NCBI RefSeq assembly: GCF_900104145.1
Contig: NZ_FNLB01000001.1
Coordinates: 248,001-312,000, forward strand
Direction of reading: 5' to 3'
Source of the DNA: Pseudovibrio sp. Tun.PSC04-5.I4
Lineage (GTDB): Bacteria; Pseudomonadota; Alphaproteobacteria; Rhizobiales; Stappiaceae
Length of the DNA stretch: 64,000 nucleotides
Of the stretch, positions 44,527-53,977 are shown piece after piece. The position numbers and the translations under genes were made by a program. The notes under the pieces are model-generated. The model saw nothing but the letters and a program-made list of their open reading frames with translations. It was not told where the DNA came from and ran no database searches. Each line of letters begins with the position of its first letter. The stretch's first letter is position 1.

Positions 44527-45617
44527 GAGGCTTTCCGTCTTTCTTCCGGGTGTGGTCTGTGTTTTGAGTGAATAGCCTCGGTCAAATGACCGGGATTAGG
44601 ATCTTCAATGATGGTGGAGATCCGTTCCTCGAAAGTGCTAAGCGACGTTTCCGCAGCAATATATCCAGCTTCCATACGGGCTTTGATGCTTGCAGGATCA
44701 AAGTCAACAACACCACTAAGCGCATTATGCTGAGCAGAAATGGTCACCACATGAGAGATGGCCCGCATCCTCATAAGCGATTGATAATGTATGCAATCTC
44801 TGAGTTCTGCGTTATCTGGGACCATGTGATCCAGATCCCACAACATTTTGGAAAAATGCTGTGCGTTTTCATGACCGTCCATCATTTGCCAGAATTTATC
44901 CTCATAGACCAGCTCGGTCATACGGTCGACCGCCTCGTCAACAGTGGTTGGAATAATCCCTTCTTCGCAGAACAGTTCAATCACAAAGATCGGCATATGG
45001 GCAATCTGATGTTCGTCCAATGTCCGTAACAACGAGCGAATTGGAGTGTTGTCATAAAGACCCCCATCCCAATAGTATTTACCATCCACTTCCATTGGAG
45101 GAAAGCCCGGTGGCAGGCTTCCGCTTGCCATAATATGTTTAGCTGTCAGGACATCATCGCGATTTGAAAATCGTTCGATCTGCCCCGTCGCCACGTTGGT
45201 CGCGGTGATGATAACACGCGTTGTATCGGGCTGGTTGAGACGGTCGAAGTCGATGAACTTCTCCATTGTCTCCAACGCAGGTGTAATGTCATAGATGCTG
45301 GCGTTTTTCTGACCACTGAATGATGGGGGGTGGAGCTTAAAAAAGCGGGGATGCCCAAGGCTGGCATGGAGGAGTTTATGGCTGGAATGCCACATAAACC
45401 CGGGGGAATGACCAAGGTGATCCCAGAGGGCATGAAGCGTTTCTATTGGGTCACCCAGCTTTGGCGCGGCCAGCACTGCGGCGTTCAACGCGCCAATGGA
45501 CGTGCCGGTAATAACTTCCGGCTCGTAACCCAACTCGTAGATCCGTGTCAGGGCACCTGCTTCATAAGCACCCAAAGCTCCACCACCTTGCATAACAAGG
45601 CCAATTTTTTTCGTCAT
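44523..45617 (-). CDS. Patatin-like phospholipase
   Basis: A 364-residue acyl hydrolase. The oxyanion motif is QGGGALGAYEAG near residue 10, the nucleophile is in GTSIGALNAA near residue 45, and the catalytic Asp is in YWDGGLYDNTPI near residue 185 (DGG). Length and the position of the catalytic elements match bacterial patatin-family enzymes that cleave phospholipids or acyl esters. The frame extends to 45773, but the ATG at 45615-45617 has GGAAGG upstream and starts directly with the patatin fold. There is no signal peptide. It is coupled to the downstream hydrolase. DUF3734, a C-terminal extension of this patatin class, is consistent with the last 150 residues. Confidence 0.92.
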   Translation of the reverse strand: MTKKIGLVMQGGGALGAYEAGALTRIYELGYEPEVITGTSIGALNAAVLAAPKLGDPIETLHALWDHLGHSPGFMWHSSHKLLHASLGHPRFFKLHPPSFSGQKNASIYDITPALETMEKFIDFDRLNQPDTTRVIITATNVATGQIERFSNRDDVLTAKHIMASGSLPPGFPPMEVDGKYYWDGGLYDNTPIRSLLRTLDEHQIAHMPIFVIELFCEEGIIPTTVDEAVDRMTELVYEDKFWQMMDGHENAQHFSKMLWDLDHMVPDNAELRDCIHYQSLMRMRAISHVVTISAQHNALSGVVDFDPASIKARMEAGYIAAETSLSTFEERISTIIEDPNPGHLTEAIHSKHRPHPEERRKAS

Positions 45618-45800
45618 CTTCCGTCCTTCCGAAAGTGGAATCCTAATAAAATCCTCCCCCCCGGAATTCCCAGGACTGTTGCCAGACCGTGAGAAAATGA
45701 CGCGCAGGTGGCCAGCCCGATATTGGCCATCTGCACTATGAAAACCTAAAGTGCCAACCTCTAAGAAACGCATAAGGTTGACGTGTAAATCGGTGCCTTT

Positions 45801-47522
45801 CTAACCAGTAGTTTGCGGTGCCTCACTACCAGTGATCAATTTCCAGATGGATTTCAGCGCCAGTTCAATCTTAAACCAACTAACAAAGCGGGTATCAATC
45901 GGCTGACCATTGCGGATGGTCAGGGTCGGGTGGATGAGGCGTAACCCCTCTGGTCTCATGACTAGTGGGTTGCCGCTGAGGAGCGTGAAATCCGCGCGTT
46001 TGCCAACCGCTACACTGCCCAGAATATCGTCCTGCCCAAGTTGCACAGCCGCGTTGATGGTCATCGCCTTAAGCGCTTCGTTCAAGGTGACAGCATGATC
46101 AGCACCCACCACCGTTTTGCCGCTTCTGGAGGTGCGGGACATCGCGGTTTCCAGCGTACCAAGCGGGTCCAGCGGGGTTGCGGGGTGATCTCCGTGGAAG
46201 GTTACAACAGCACCAGCATCTTGCGCATGGCGAACGGGCAAATACCGCTCCAATCGCTCTACGCCAAACAGGTTTACCAGTTGGTCTCCATAATGACTGA
46301 TATGATCCACAAAGAAGCCAAGAGACACACCAAGATCGACCGCTTTGTTGATCTGTTGCTTGGTAATGAGTGCATTGTGTTCCAAGCGGTGTTGAATATC
46401 GTCACGCGGATCTTCAGCTTGTACGACTTCAATCGCTGTCAAAGCTTGTTCAATGGCCCGCTCTCCTTGCGCATGGAACGCAACTTGTCCGCTGTTTTTA
46501 TGAACCATACGCAGTTTCACCAGCAAATCTTCATTGCTCATGTTGAGTGAACCGGTGTGTCCAACAGCAAGACCGAGGCGTTCCTGCACCAATTCGGAGG
46601 CCTCATAGGGGTCATTGGTTGCTGCACCTCCAGTAAACGGAGAGCCATCCAACCAGAATTTCGCTCCAAGAATGGAAAATCGGTCATCCCCACCAAACCG
46701 CCAATTGGGTAACTGATCCTCCAATAAGTACACATAGGTGCGAATTGGTGGGTTGTCCTCCAGCCCAATCCTTTGCAACAGACCAACCGGATTTGGGTGG
46801 CGACCCACAGCCCCCGTCACACCAATGGTGGTGTAGCCTGCTTTGGCGTAATCCGCATATTGCTTGCGTACCAGCAGCTCAACGGCCTCATCAGACGGCG
46901 CTGGAATAGCAGAGACAACGCGATTAACCTCCTCCAACTCCCGCAACATTGGCCCTCGGTTTGGATCAATACCGGCCTCTTTCAAAGCAGCCGTGTTGGC
47001 GTACCCCTCATGAAGCATCTGGGTGAGGATGAGCAAAGGTTTATCCGGAGAAATTGCGTCCAGCTCTGCCAATGTAGGTGGAGACAGGTCCGGGATTGCG
47101 ATCGGATCCCAGCCATAAGCCAGCACCCACGGTGTGAGGCTGAAGCTGTTGGCCGAATCTTGTAAAGCCTCCATCACCTGCATACGGTTGTCGTATTTGA
47201 AGCTGCTGATATCGATAGCTGCCCCAAGCAGGGCAGAGGCAATGGGGTGGGTGTGCGGTTCAATCAAGCCAGGTATCAACGTGCCTTTGAGTTGCACCAC
47301 CTCAACATTGGCGAGACTTTCCAGCGAGCGAAGGTCTCCCACAGCCATGATTTCATTGCCATCTACCAGAACCGCCTGCACTTTCGGGTGCTCGGGATCC
47401 ATGGTCAGCACTCTGTCTGCGGTTAGGATATATTTTTCCGGATAGGTTTGCGGCAGAGCGTACCAATAGTAGCCTGCAGCAACACCTATAACGACGACAA
47501 CCAACCCAGCAATCCAGCGCAT
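45801..47522 (-). CDS. Membrane-anchored amidohydrolase (YtcJ-like, amidohydrolase family 3)
   Basis: A 573-residue metal-dependent hydrolase. An N-terminal helix (residues 3-22, IAGLVVVVIGVAAGYYWYAL) anchors it to the outer face of the inner membrane. The amidohydrolase core has GTLIPGLIEPHTHP with metal-binding HTH, then VAFHAQGERAIEQAL, QHRLEHNAL, TFHGDHPATPLDPL and KRADFTLLSGNPL. The VGADHAVTLNEALKAMTINAA motif is typical of YtcJ/LAF3-type proteins. Substrate is unknown; family members cleave amides, carbamates or cyclic imides. It is second in the run after the P450 gene (74-base gap). Confidence 0.88.
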   Translation of the reverse strand: MRWIAGLVVVVIGVAAGYYWYALPQTYPEKYILTADRVLTMDPEHPKVQAVLVDGNEIMAVGDLRSLESLANVEVVQLKGTLIPGLIEPHTHPIASALLGAAIDISSFKYDNRMQVMEALQDSANSFSLTPWVLAYGWDPIAIPDLSPPTLAELDAISPDKPLLILTQMLHEGYANTAALKEAGIDPNRGPMLRELEEVNRVVSAIPAPSDEAVELLVRKQYADYAKAGYTTIGVTGAVGRHPNPVGLLQRIGLEDNPPIRTYVYLLEDQLPNWRFGGDDRFSILGAKFWLDGSPFTGGAATNDPYEASELVQERLGLAVGHTGSLNMSNEDLLVKLRMVHKNSGQVAFHAQGERAIEQALTAIEVVQAEDPRDDIQHRLEHNALITKQQINKAVDLGVSLGFFVDHISHYGDQLVNLFGVERLERYLPVRHAQDAGAVVTFHGDHPATPLDPLGTLETAMSRTSRSGKTVVGADHAVTLNEALKAMTINAAVQLGQDDILGSVAVGKRADFTLLSGNPLVMRPEGLRLIHPTLTIRNGQPIDTRFVSWFKIELALKSIWKLITGSEAPQTTG

Positions 47523-47596
47523 ACGACCCCTCCACTTACCTTTAGGGAATGATGCACATTCTCGCGGGAGATACCACCCGAGACTTCCTATGCCGA

Positions 47597-49033
47597 TTAT
47601 TGGGCTTGGTATTCCGAAACATGGCCACGCTTGATCAGCTTACATTTAATCTCAGATGCAGATCTGAGAGAAATTCCGGTTTCCGGATAAACCTCCTCCG
47701 AATTGATGGTTTTAAAGCTGTAATAACGGGTCAGCCGTGCCAACAACAACGTGGCTTCAACGGTCGCAAAACTGGCACCGGCACACACCCGCGGCCCAAT
47801 GCCAAACGGCATAAAGGCTCTGGTCATAGGGTCATCATTGCGTTCAAACCTGTCTGGGTCAAAATAATCAGGATTATTCCAATAGGTGCGATGCCGATGC
47901 GCAACCCACGGAGAGATAATAATAAGGCTCCCCTGCGCCACCTTATGGTCTCCTACTTGCGTTTCCTCTGACGCCATACGGGTGAGAAACGCGATAGGTG
48001 GATAAAGCCGCGTGGTTTCGCGGAAAACATTTCGCGTGAACTTCAGCCTTGGCAGGTGCTTGTATTCGATCACCTCACCGCTGGTCACGTTGTCCGTTTC
48101 CCGGCGAATGCGTTCCGTATAATCAGGCCGTTCGGAGAGGATAAAGAACGCCCAGTTCAAAACCGCTGAGGTGGTTTCATGTCCCGCGAGAAAAAACGTA
48201 GCAATATGGTCAACCAGCTGCTCCTTGCTAAAAGGCATACCGGTTTGCGGATGGCGTGCATCCATCAATCTTTGGCACATATCGTCATGCTGGCCATGGC
48301 GATCTGCCGTGTGTTCATCCACCAACTCCCTCAGGGACAGACGGATCTGATCTCGCAAAGCAATGGCTTGCTTCGGCATGGCCCGTTTCGTTTCACCCGG
48401 TGCACCGCGCAGGATCATTTTCCGCGCCCATGTGGTGGTGATGGACTGATAATGCATGGCCAGCGAAAACACTTTACGGGCCCTGATGCTATCAATGGGA
48501 TGAGTAAAAATTGTCCGAAAAAGAATATCGGCCGTTAATCGGCTCATTTCCTCCTGCAGAGAAAACACTTTGTCAAACTTGGCGACCTGATCCAGATGCG
48601 CCAGAAACTCCGTACAGGCATCCTGAATATGTTTGTATGAACTTCGCACGCCAATGTGAGAAAACACCGGCGCAATCATCTCGCGCTGTTCCTCCCATTT
48701 CGGCCCACTGGCGATAATCGTACTGTCCCCAATCACCGGCCTGAGCGTATCCACCATCACATCTGATTTTGGAAAAAACAGGCGCTTTTCGACCAGCACC
48801 TCATTCACCAGTTTCGGACAGTTAACAAGGTAACAAGGTCGCCGCGTAAAGCAGATCCGCTCCATAGGACTGTTAAAGAAATCCTCGGGGATCAGATCAA
48901 GAACGTTCCGAGACCAGAAAAGACGGAGCAAGCGCAAGCCTCGCAGCGGCTTGCAAGGCGTTGGTGCAGGCGGTTTATAGAGAGCCGAAACAGGCATGGG
49001 CTGCTGCCTCTTTGCTGTTTGTTTTACTTGCAT
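47597..49033 (-). CDS. Cytochrome P450 monooxygenase
   Basis: A 478-residue soluble-type P450. The I-helix oxygen motif is AGHETTSA, the ExxR pair is in FRETTRLYPP, the PERF-like region is FDPDRFE, and the heme thiolate motif is FMPFGIGPRVCAGASFA. The N-terminal 35 residues are Pro-rich (PPAPTPCKPLRGL) with no membrane helix, resembling CYP102/CYP116-like heme domains or fatty-acid hydroxylating bacterial enzymes. No ferredoxin or reductase is encoded nearby, so redox partners must be supplied elsewhere. It heads the minus-strand run of acyl/amide hydrolases and exporter, and is divergent from a SnoaL-like gene. Substrate probably lipophilic; unknown. Confidence 0.95.
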   Translation of the reverse strand: MQVKQTAKRQQPMPVSALYKPPAPTPCKPLRGLRLLRLFWSRNVLDLIPEDFFNSPMERICFTRRPCYLVNCPKLVNEVLVEKRLFFPKSDVMVDTLRPVIGDSTIIASGPKWEEQREMIAPVFSHIGVRSSYKHIQDACTEFLAHLDQVAKFDKVFSLQEEMSRLTADILFRTIFTHPIDSIRARKVFSLAMHYQSITTTWARKMILRGAPGETKRAMPKQAIALRDQIRLSLRELVDEHTADRHGQHDDMCQRLMDARHPQTGMPFSKEQLVDHIATFFLAGHETTSAVLNWAFFILSERPDYTERIRRETDNVTSGEVIEYKHLPRLKFTRNVFRETTRLYPPIAFLTRMASEETQVGDHKVAQGSLIIISPWVAHRHRTYWNNPDYFDPDRFERNDDPMTRAFMPFGIGPRVCAGASFATVEATLLLARLTRYYSFKTINSEEVYPETGISLRSASEIKCKLIKRGHVSEYQAQ

Positions 49034-49368
49034 GGCTCGCGCTGATTTTGTGTTTTATGCGCTGACTTTTGAAACGCAAAAGAACTTACGAAAACGCAAA
49101 AAAACCGAAAACCTTTCAAAATCCACGCAAACACAATTTTTCCTATTATTTTTCTACCACTTAGCCCTCTAACATCGACATAATGAAACCCCATAAAACC
49201 GTTGACCCGCGTTCATCAATCCGCAAGCACCTTGCCAGTTAGTCCCCCAAAATATTTTGCGACCATCGCTTAGTTGACCATTACGTCAATATGAGTTTGA
49301 CTGGTTAGTGCCCTACAATTTCCGGTTGTCGAGCGGGAATAAAGGGTGAGATGAGGGAGGACAAATAT
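49034..49368. promoter_or_regulatory. Divergent promoter region of the P450 cluster
   Basis: 335 bases with no gene, strongly AT-rich next to the P450 start. GTTGACC at 49200 and the related TAGTTGACCA at 49271 may be -35-like or binding elements. Regulator unknown. Confidence 0.4.
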
Positions 49369-49788
49369 ATGAGCACTGAGTATTCGGCTGGCTTGCAACA
49401 GTGGCTGGCACTAATGGAAAGCGGCAAAGACCTGCAAAAACTAACGGGCCTGATTGCTAAGGACTGCGTGTTTTACAGCCCTGTGGTGCACACTCCGCAG
49501 CGTGGACAACAGATCACCGTCATGTACCTTTACGGCGCTGCGCAGGTGCTTGGCGTCAACAACTCCTTTAAATACACCCGTATTTTAGATTGCGGCGAAA
49601 ACGCGGTGCTGGAATTTGAGACAGAAGTGGACGGCATTCTCATCAACGGGGTCGATATGATCCATTGGAACGACGAGGGTCTGATTGACGACTTCAAGGT
49701 CATGTTGCGGCCCTTGAAAGCGGTGAACATGGTGCACCAAAAAATGGGTGAAATGCTGGAAGCTCTTAAAGCACCAGCAAAAACATAG
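49369..49788 (+). CDS. SnoaL/NTF2-like fold protein
   Basis: A 139-residue protein of the cystatin-like NTF2 superfamily. The recognizable pattern is a helix QQWLALMESGKDLQKLTGLIAKDCVFYSPVVHTPQRGQ and a curved sheet with VLEFETEVDGILINGVDMIHWNDEGLIDDFKVMLRP, which ends as SnoaL-like proteins do. Members are isomerases, cyclases, hydroxylating helpers or polyketide ring enzymes. GGGAGG nine bases before the ATG at 49369 fixes the start. It is divergent from the P450 gene and may share its regulation. Confidence 0.85.
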   Translation: MSTEYSAGLQQWLALMESGKDLQKLTGLIAKDCVFYSPVVHTPQRGQQITVMYLYGAAQVLGVNNSFKYTRILDCGENAVLEFETEVDGILINGVDMIHWNDEGLIDDFKVMLRPLKAVNMVHQKMGEMLEALKAPAKT

Positions 49789-49961
49789 GACCAGTTTGAG
49801 GGGATTGCGGGAACAGATTTAACTGTATCGCGATATCTCCGGGGCTCCCTTCTCCCGAAATATAGGGGGTCTCAGCTCGTCTGAGCCTAGGTTTAAAGCT
49901 TCTGTAATCCCCGCGCTCTTGAATGATCCCCGTAAGGTCACCAATCCTGCGCAGGACACCG

Positions 49962-50888
49962 ATGAAACGTTCATTTCTAAACATTTTCAAATGGGGAATA
50001 ACTCCGCTGATCGTTCTGCTTCTCCTGGCAGGTTGCGGATTGCAGACTTCCCCTGTGGCGGACCCCAAGGGTCCTATCGCACTGATTGAACGCGATCTCC
50101 TCTACACTGCATTTTTCATAATGCTGATCGTTGTTATTCCCGTGTACCTGATGGTTTTCTGGTTCATCTGGCGGTATCGCGCCAAAGGGGGAACCGGCGA
50201 ATACAAGCCAGACTGGAACAAATCCGTCATTATTGAGGTGTTCGTCTGGTCTATTCCAGCTTTGATCATCATCACGCTGGGATACCTGGTCTGGACTTAT
50301 TCCTACAAACTAGACCCGTATAAGAAGATCGCCACGCCGGAAAACACCATAAATGTGCAGGTCGTTGCGCAGGACTGGAAATGGCTTTTCATCTACCCAG
50401 AACTCGGCATTGCCTCCGTTAATGAACTGGCCTTCCCCGTTGATAAGGCCGTCAGCATGAGGCTAACTTCGGATACGGTCATGAACTCGTTCCTCGTGCC
50501 CGCACTGGGGGGACAAATCTATGCCATGGCGGGAATGACCAGTCAGCTCAATCTGATGGCAAGTGAGACAGGCTCCTTCCGTGGGCGCAACACCCAGTAC
50601 AGCGGAGACGGCTTTGCGATGCAATTTTTCCAAGCCGTGGCCATGACGCCAGAAGAATTTGCGGCGTGGGTTGCGAAAGCCAAAATGCATCAAAAGCCGC
50701 TCACGACTGCTGCCTATGAACAGTTGGCCAAGCCAACTATTGGGCATGCCGTCGAATACTTCTCGTGGGTCAAACAAGATCTCTTTGACGATATTTTACG
50801 CAAATACGCCAAGCGCACGCCTCCCCCGCTTCGGAGGCACACACCCGCGCCTGCTCTACCATCATGCGAGGGGGATAAACCATGCTAG
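49962..50888 (+). CDS. cyoA: Cytochrome bo ubiquinol oxidase subunit II
   Basis: A 308-residue lipoprotein subunit of the proton-pumping quinol oxidase. The lipobox is LLLAGC with modified Cys25, followed by two membrane helices (residues about 45-66 and 88-108). The periplasmic cupredoxin domain lacks the Cu-A ligands of cytochrome c oxidase, as expected for quinol oxidases, and ends in the COX_ARM region. A long open frame starts at 49923, but GCAGGA precedes ATG 49962 and starts the signal sequence. The last 25 residues are Pro/Arg-rich. Overlaps cyoB by seven bases. First gene of a four-gene operon. Confidence 0.95.
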   Translation: MKRSFLNIFKWGITPLIVLLLLAGCGLQTSPVADPKGPIALIERDLLYTAFFIMLIVVIPVYLMVFWFIWRYRAKGGTGEYKPDWNKSVIIEVFVWSIPALIIITLGYLVWTYSYKLDPYKKIATPENTINVQVVAQDWKWLFIYPELGIASVNELAFPVDKAVSMRLTSDTVMNSFLVPALGGQIYAMAGMTSQLNLMASETGSFRGRNTQYSGDGFAMQFFQAVAMTPEEFAAWVAKAKMHQKPLTTAAYEQLAKPTIGHAVEYFSWVKQDLFDDILRKYAKRTPPPLRRHTPAPALPSCEGDKPC

Positions 50889-52879
50889 GAAGACTAGGGT
50901 TTGACTCCCTGCCGTTTTACAGCGCCATCGCCGCGGGCGGTGCCGCCGTTACCGTTCTGGGCGGACTGGCCATCTTCCTCCTTGTCACCTATTTCGGTAA
51001 GTGGCGGTATTTCTGGGAGGAATGGCTGACAAGCCTGGACCATAAGCGCATTGGCATCATGTACATTGCACTGGCACTCGTCATGCTTGTACGCGGGTTT
51101 GTGGACGCATTGATGATGCGCTCACAGCAGGCCATCGCCCTTAACAATGATGGATATCTTGCGCCCGAACATTTCGATCAGGTGTTCACCTCCCACGGCA
51201 CCATCATGATTTTCTTCATGGCCATGCCGTTCCTGACCGGACTCATCAACATCATCGTACCGCAGCAAATTGGCGCGCGGGATGTGGCCTTTCCGTTCAT
51301 GAACTCCATCAGCCTATGGCTGACAGCTGCAGGCGCTGCACTGGTGATGGCATCCCTCGTGGTTGGCAAATTCTCGACAGCGGGCTGGACAGGGTATCCG
51401 CCCTATTCCGGTGCAGAATACAGCCCCGGTGTTGGCGTCGATTATTGGATCTGGGCGCTGCTGGTGAGTGGTGTGGGCAGCACCATGACGGGGGTTAATT
51501 TCATCGTTACGATCATAAAGTGCCGTGCCCCTACCATGCGCCTGATGCAGATGCCATTGTTCACCTGGACCACGTTATGCACCAGCATCCTGATGGCATT
51601 TGCTTTTCCCGCCCTAACAGTTGTTGCCGCCATGCTTGGTTTGGACCGCGTTCTCGGGTTTCATTTTTTCACCAATGGTTCTGGTGGAAATATGATGAAT
51701 TACGCCAACCTGATCTGGATCTGGGGTCATCCTGAGGTTTATATCCTCGTGTTGCCCGCTTTTGGCATCTACTCTGAAGTGACTGCAACCTTCTGTCAGA
51801 AAAAGCTTTTTGGTTACACCTCACTGGTTTACGCAACTGCAGTTATTACCATTTTGTCCTTCTCGGTCTGGCTGCACCACTTCTTCACCATGGGCTCCAG
51901 CGCCAATGTGAATGCGATTTTCGGCATTGCCACCATGATTATCGCCGTCCCAACGGGTGTAAAGATTTTTGACTGGGTGTTCACCATGTACAAGGGGCGG
52001 ATCATTTTTCACCCCTCCATGTTATTCACCATTGGCTTCATCATTACCTTTGTGATTGGCGGTGTTTCCGGGGTGCTCTTGGCAATCCCTCCCGCAGATT
52101 ATCTGATGCATAACTCCACCTTCCTTGTGGCACACTTCCACAACGTCATTATTCCCGGAGCCGTGTTTGGGTACTTCGCGGGCTTCCAGTATTGGTTCCC
52201 CAAAGCAACCGGTTTTATGCTCAATGAGAAATGGGGTGTGCGCACATTCTGGTTCTGGCTCATCGGCTTTTACCTCGCCTTCATGCCGCTCTATGCCCTT
52301 GGTTTCATGGGCATGTCCCGCCGTATGGAACGTTACGACATGCCAGAATGGCAGCCCTACCTCATCGTCGCAGGCATTGGCGCACTCTTCGTTCTGGCCG
52401 GGATTTTTTGTCAGGGTATGCAGCTCTATGTGAGTATTCGTGACAGGGCGCAGAACATGGATGTCACTGGCGATCCCTACAACGCACGCACGCTGGAATG
52501 GGCAACATCCTCTCCGCCTGCCGAGTATAACTTTGCTAAAGTGCCGGAGGTTCAGGACCTTGACGCCTTCTGGGATATGAAACAGCGCGGCATCGCTTAT
52601 GCCCCTGCGCGGGACTACGAGGACATTCACCTGCCCCGCAACAGTGGCATCGGCGTGTTCCTTGGCGGGTTCGGTTTCCTCATCGGCTTTGCGGTCACCT
52701 GGTACATCTGGTGGCTGGTCGCCCTTTCCTTCGTTGGTGTGCTGGCGTGTTTGATAGTGCGCGCCTCGCAAGATCATACATATTTCCTTATCCCCGCTGC
52801 CGAGGTCGCCGCCATAGAAAATACCCGCCTTACAGCACTTAAAGGCCACAAGCCATCAGAGGGGGATTTCTGGTCATGA
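50882..52879 (+). CDS. cyoB: Cytochrome bo ubiquinol oxidase subunit I
   Basis: A 665-residue catalytic heme-copper oxidase subunit with about 14-15 membrane helices. The N-terminal extension is the extra helix characteristic of bo oxidases. Visible heme and copper ligands are His in TSHGTIMIFFMAMPF, WGHPEVYILVLPAFG (His/Tyr cross-link pair), HHFFTMGSSANVNAIFG and VAHFHNVIIPG. The K- and D-channel residues appear intact by eye. It oxidises ubiquinol and pumps protons at the inner membrane. Starts within the 3' end of cyoA and ends overlapping cyoC by four bases. Confidence 0.97.
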   Translation: MLGRLGFDSLPFYSAIAAGGAAVTVLGGLAIFLLVTYFGKWRYFWEEWLTSLDHKRIGIMYIALALVMLVRGFVDALMMRSQQAIALNNDGYLAPEHFDQVFTSHGTIMIFFMAMPFLTGLINIIVPQQIGARDVAFPFMNSISLWLTAAGAALVMASLVVGKFSTAGWTGYPPYSGAEYSPGVGVDYWIWALLVSGVGSTMTGVNFIVTIIKCRAPTMRLMQMPLFTWTTLCTSILMAFAFPALTVVAAMLGLDRVLGFHFFTNGSGGNMMNYANLIWIWGHPEVYILVLPAFGIYSEVTATFCQKKLFGYTSLVYATAVITILSFSVWLHHFFTMGSSANVNAIFGIATMIIAVPTGVKIFDWVFTMYKGRIIFHPSMLFTIGFIITFVIGGVSGVLLAIPPADYLMHNSTFLVAHFHNVIIPGAVFGYFAGFQYWFPKATGFMLNEKWGVRTFWFWLIGFYLAFMPLYALGFMGMSRRMERYDMPEWQPYLIVAGIGALFVLAGIFCQGMQLYVSIRDRAQNMDVTGDPYNARTLEWATSSPPAEYNFAKVPEVQDLDAFWDMKQRGIAYAPARDYEDIHLPRNSGIGVFLGGFGFLIGFAVTWYIWWLVALSFVGVLACLIVRASQDHTYFLIPAAEVAAIENTRLTALKGHKPSEGDFWS

Positions 52880-53484
52880 CCACCTACAGTCCCAAGACCA
52901 CACGATCCCCCGGACCAACGGAAGACACGTTAGATATCAGAGACTTCGGCTTCTGGCTCTATCTGATGACGGATGCGATCATCTTCTCGCTTCTGTTTGC
53001 AACTTATGTTGTGATGTTCCAGAACACCGCCGCAGGGCCAGTACCCATCGACATATTCGACATCAAACATGTCTTTGCAGAAACCATGCTTCTCCTCCTT
53101 TCAAGCGTCACGTTTGGTTTTGCGTCCCTCGCCTCTATCACCGAGCATAAAGGCCGGGTGATTTTCTGGCTGATCGTGACACTTGTGTTCGGCTCTGGCT
53201 TTATCGCGCTGGAACTGGCTGAATTCATTGGCATGATCAACTCCGGTGCGAGCCCGCAGACCAGTGGCTTCCTGACCTCGTTCTTCACGCTGGTGGGGAC
53301 ACATGGGGCTCACGTGAGCCTTGGTATGATCGGCATCATGGCCATGATCGGCCAGATTATCCTCAAAGGGCTTACTTCACCGGTAAAATCCCGGCTCCAC
53401 CGCCTCGGCCTGTTCTGGCACTTTCTGGATATCGTCTGGATCGGCATCTTCTCAATCGTCTACATGCCCGGCTGGCTTATTTAG
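52876..53484 (+). CDS. cyoC: Cytochrome bo ubiquinol oxidase subunit III
   Basis: A 202-residue membrane subunit with five helices and the family end LGLFWHFLDIVWIGIFSIVYM. Its first residues form a short cytoplasmic segment ending in FGFWLYLMTDAIIFSLLFATY. It stabilises subunit I. Overlap of four bases with cyoB (ATGA) indicates coupling; cyoD follows after nine bases. Confidence 0.96.
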   Translation: MTTYSPKTTRSPGPTEDTLDIRDFGFWLYLMTDAIIFSLLFATYVVMFQNTAAGPVPIDIFDIKHVFAETMLLLLSSVTFGFASLASITEHKGRVIFWLIVTLVFGSGFIALELAEFIGMINSGASPQTSGFLTSFFTLVGTHGAHVSLGMIGIMAMIGQIILKGLTSPVKSRLHRLGLFWHFLDIVWIGIFSIVYMPGWLI

Positions 53485-53493
53485 GAGAAAAAG

Positions 53494-53793
53494 ATGCACC
53501 CCCAAACTCACAGTGCAAAGAGGCTCATCACCGGGTTTATCCTCGCTTTACTGCTGACGTTTATAGCGTTTGCAGCCGTGTGGACCATGGCCCTTCCGGT
53601 AGAACTGACCTTCGGCATCATCGCAGCCACAGCGCTTATTCAGGTCGGCGTTCACCTGCATTACTTTCTGGGCATCGACAGCAGAACACCCATCGAGAAC
53701 ATTCTCGCCATGAGTTTTGCAGGTGTTCTGATTTTCCTGATGGTCGGCGGAACACTCTGGATTATGTTCGATCTTTACGAGCGGATGATGTGA
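53494..53793 (+). CDS. cyoD: Cytochrome bo ubiquinol oxidase subunit IV
   Basis: A 99-residue three-helix subunit assisting assembly of the copper site. The pattern GFILALLLTFIAFAAVWT, then VELTFGIIAATALIQVGVHLHYFLG and VLIFLMVGGTLWIMFDLYERMM is typical. GGAG lies seven bases before ATG. No cyoE (heme O synthase) gene follows, so it must be elsewhere. Just after this gene the sequence becomes IS5-type transposase debris. Confidence 0.94.
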   Translation: MHPQTHSAKRLITGFILALLLTFIAFAAVWTMALPVELTFGIIAATALIQVGVHLHYFLGIDSRTPIENILAMSFAGVLIFLMVGGTLWIMFDLYERMM

Positions 53794-53811
53794 GTAAGTC
53801 GCGTTGCTCAG

Positions 53812-53975
53812 TTTCTTAGGGCGTGGAGATCATTATACCGTCGCCCAAACAGTTGCCCCCAGCCCGCAGCCTGAGACCAATCCAACACGGACTGATAGGG
53901 ATACTCTTTCCATTCAAACAAACTGGTCGCCTAGCTTAGCAGCAGCGAACAGGGCATAGCTACAGATCCCGAGGG
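53812..53975 (+). mobile_element. IS5-family transposase relic 1
   Basis: Starting about 20 bases after cyoD, the plus strand reads GVEIIIPSPKQLPP..., closely matching the 3' part of the longer relic at 62195-62335 (for example GTGGAGATCATTATACCG versus the same region there). Only the C-terminal part of the transposase remains, with stops. It abuts the end of the autotransporter gene. Confidence 0.75.
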
Positions 53976-53977
53976 GA

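Noticed and set aside
52022..52849. 275-codon minus-strand open frame
   Set aside because: Antisense to cyoB; rich in His/Glu as expected for the reverse of membrane-helix codons.
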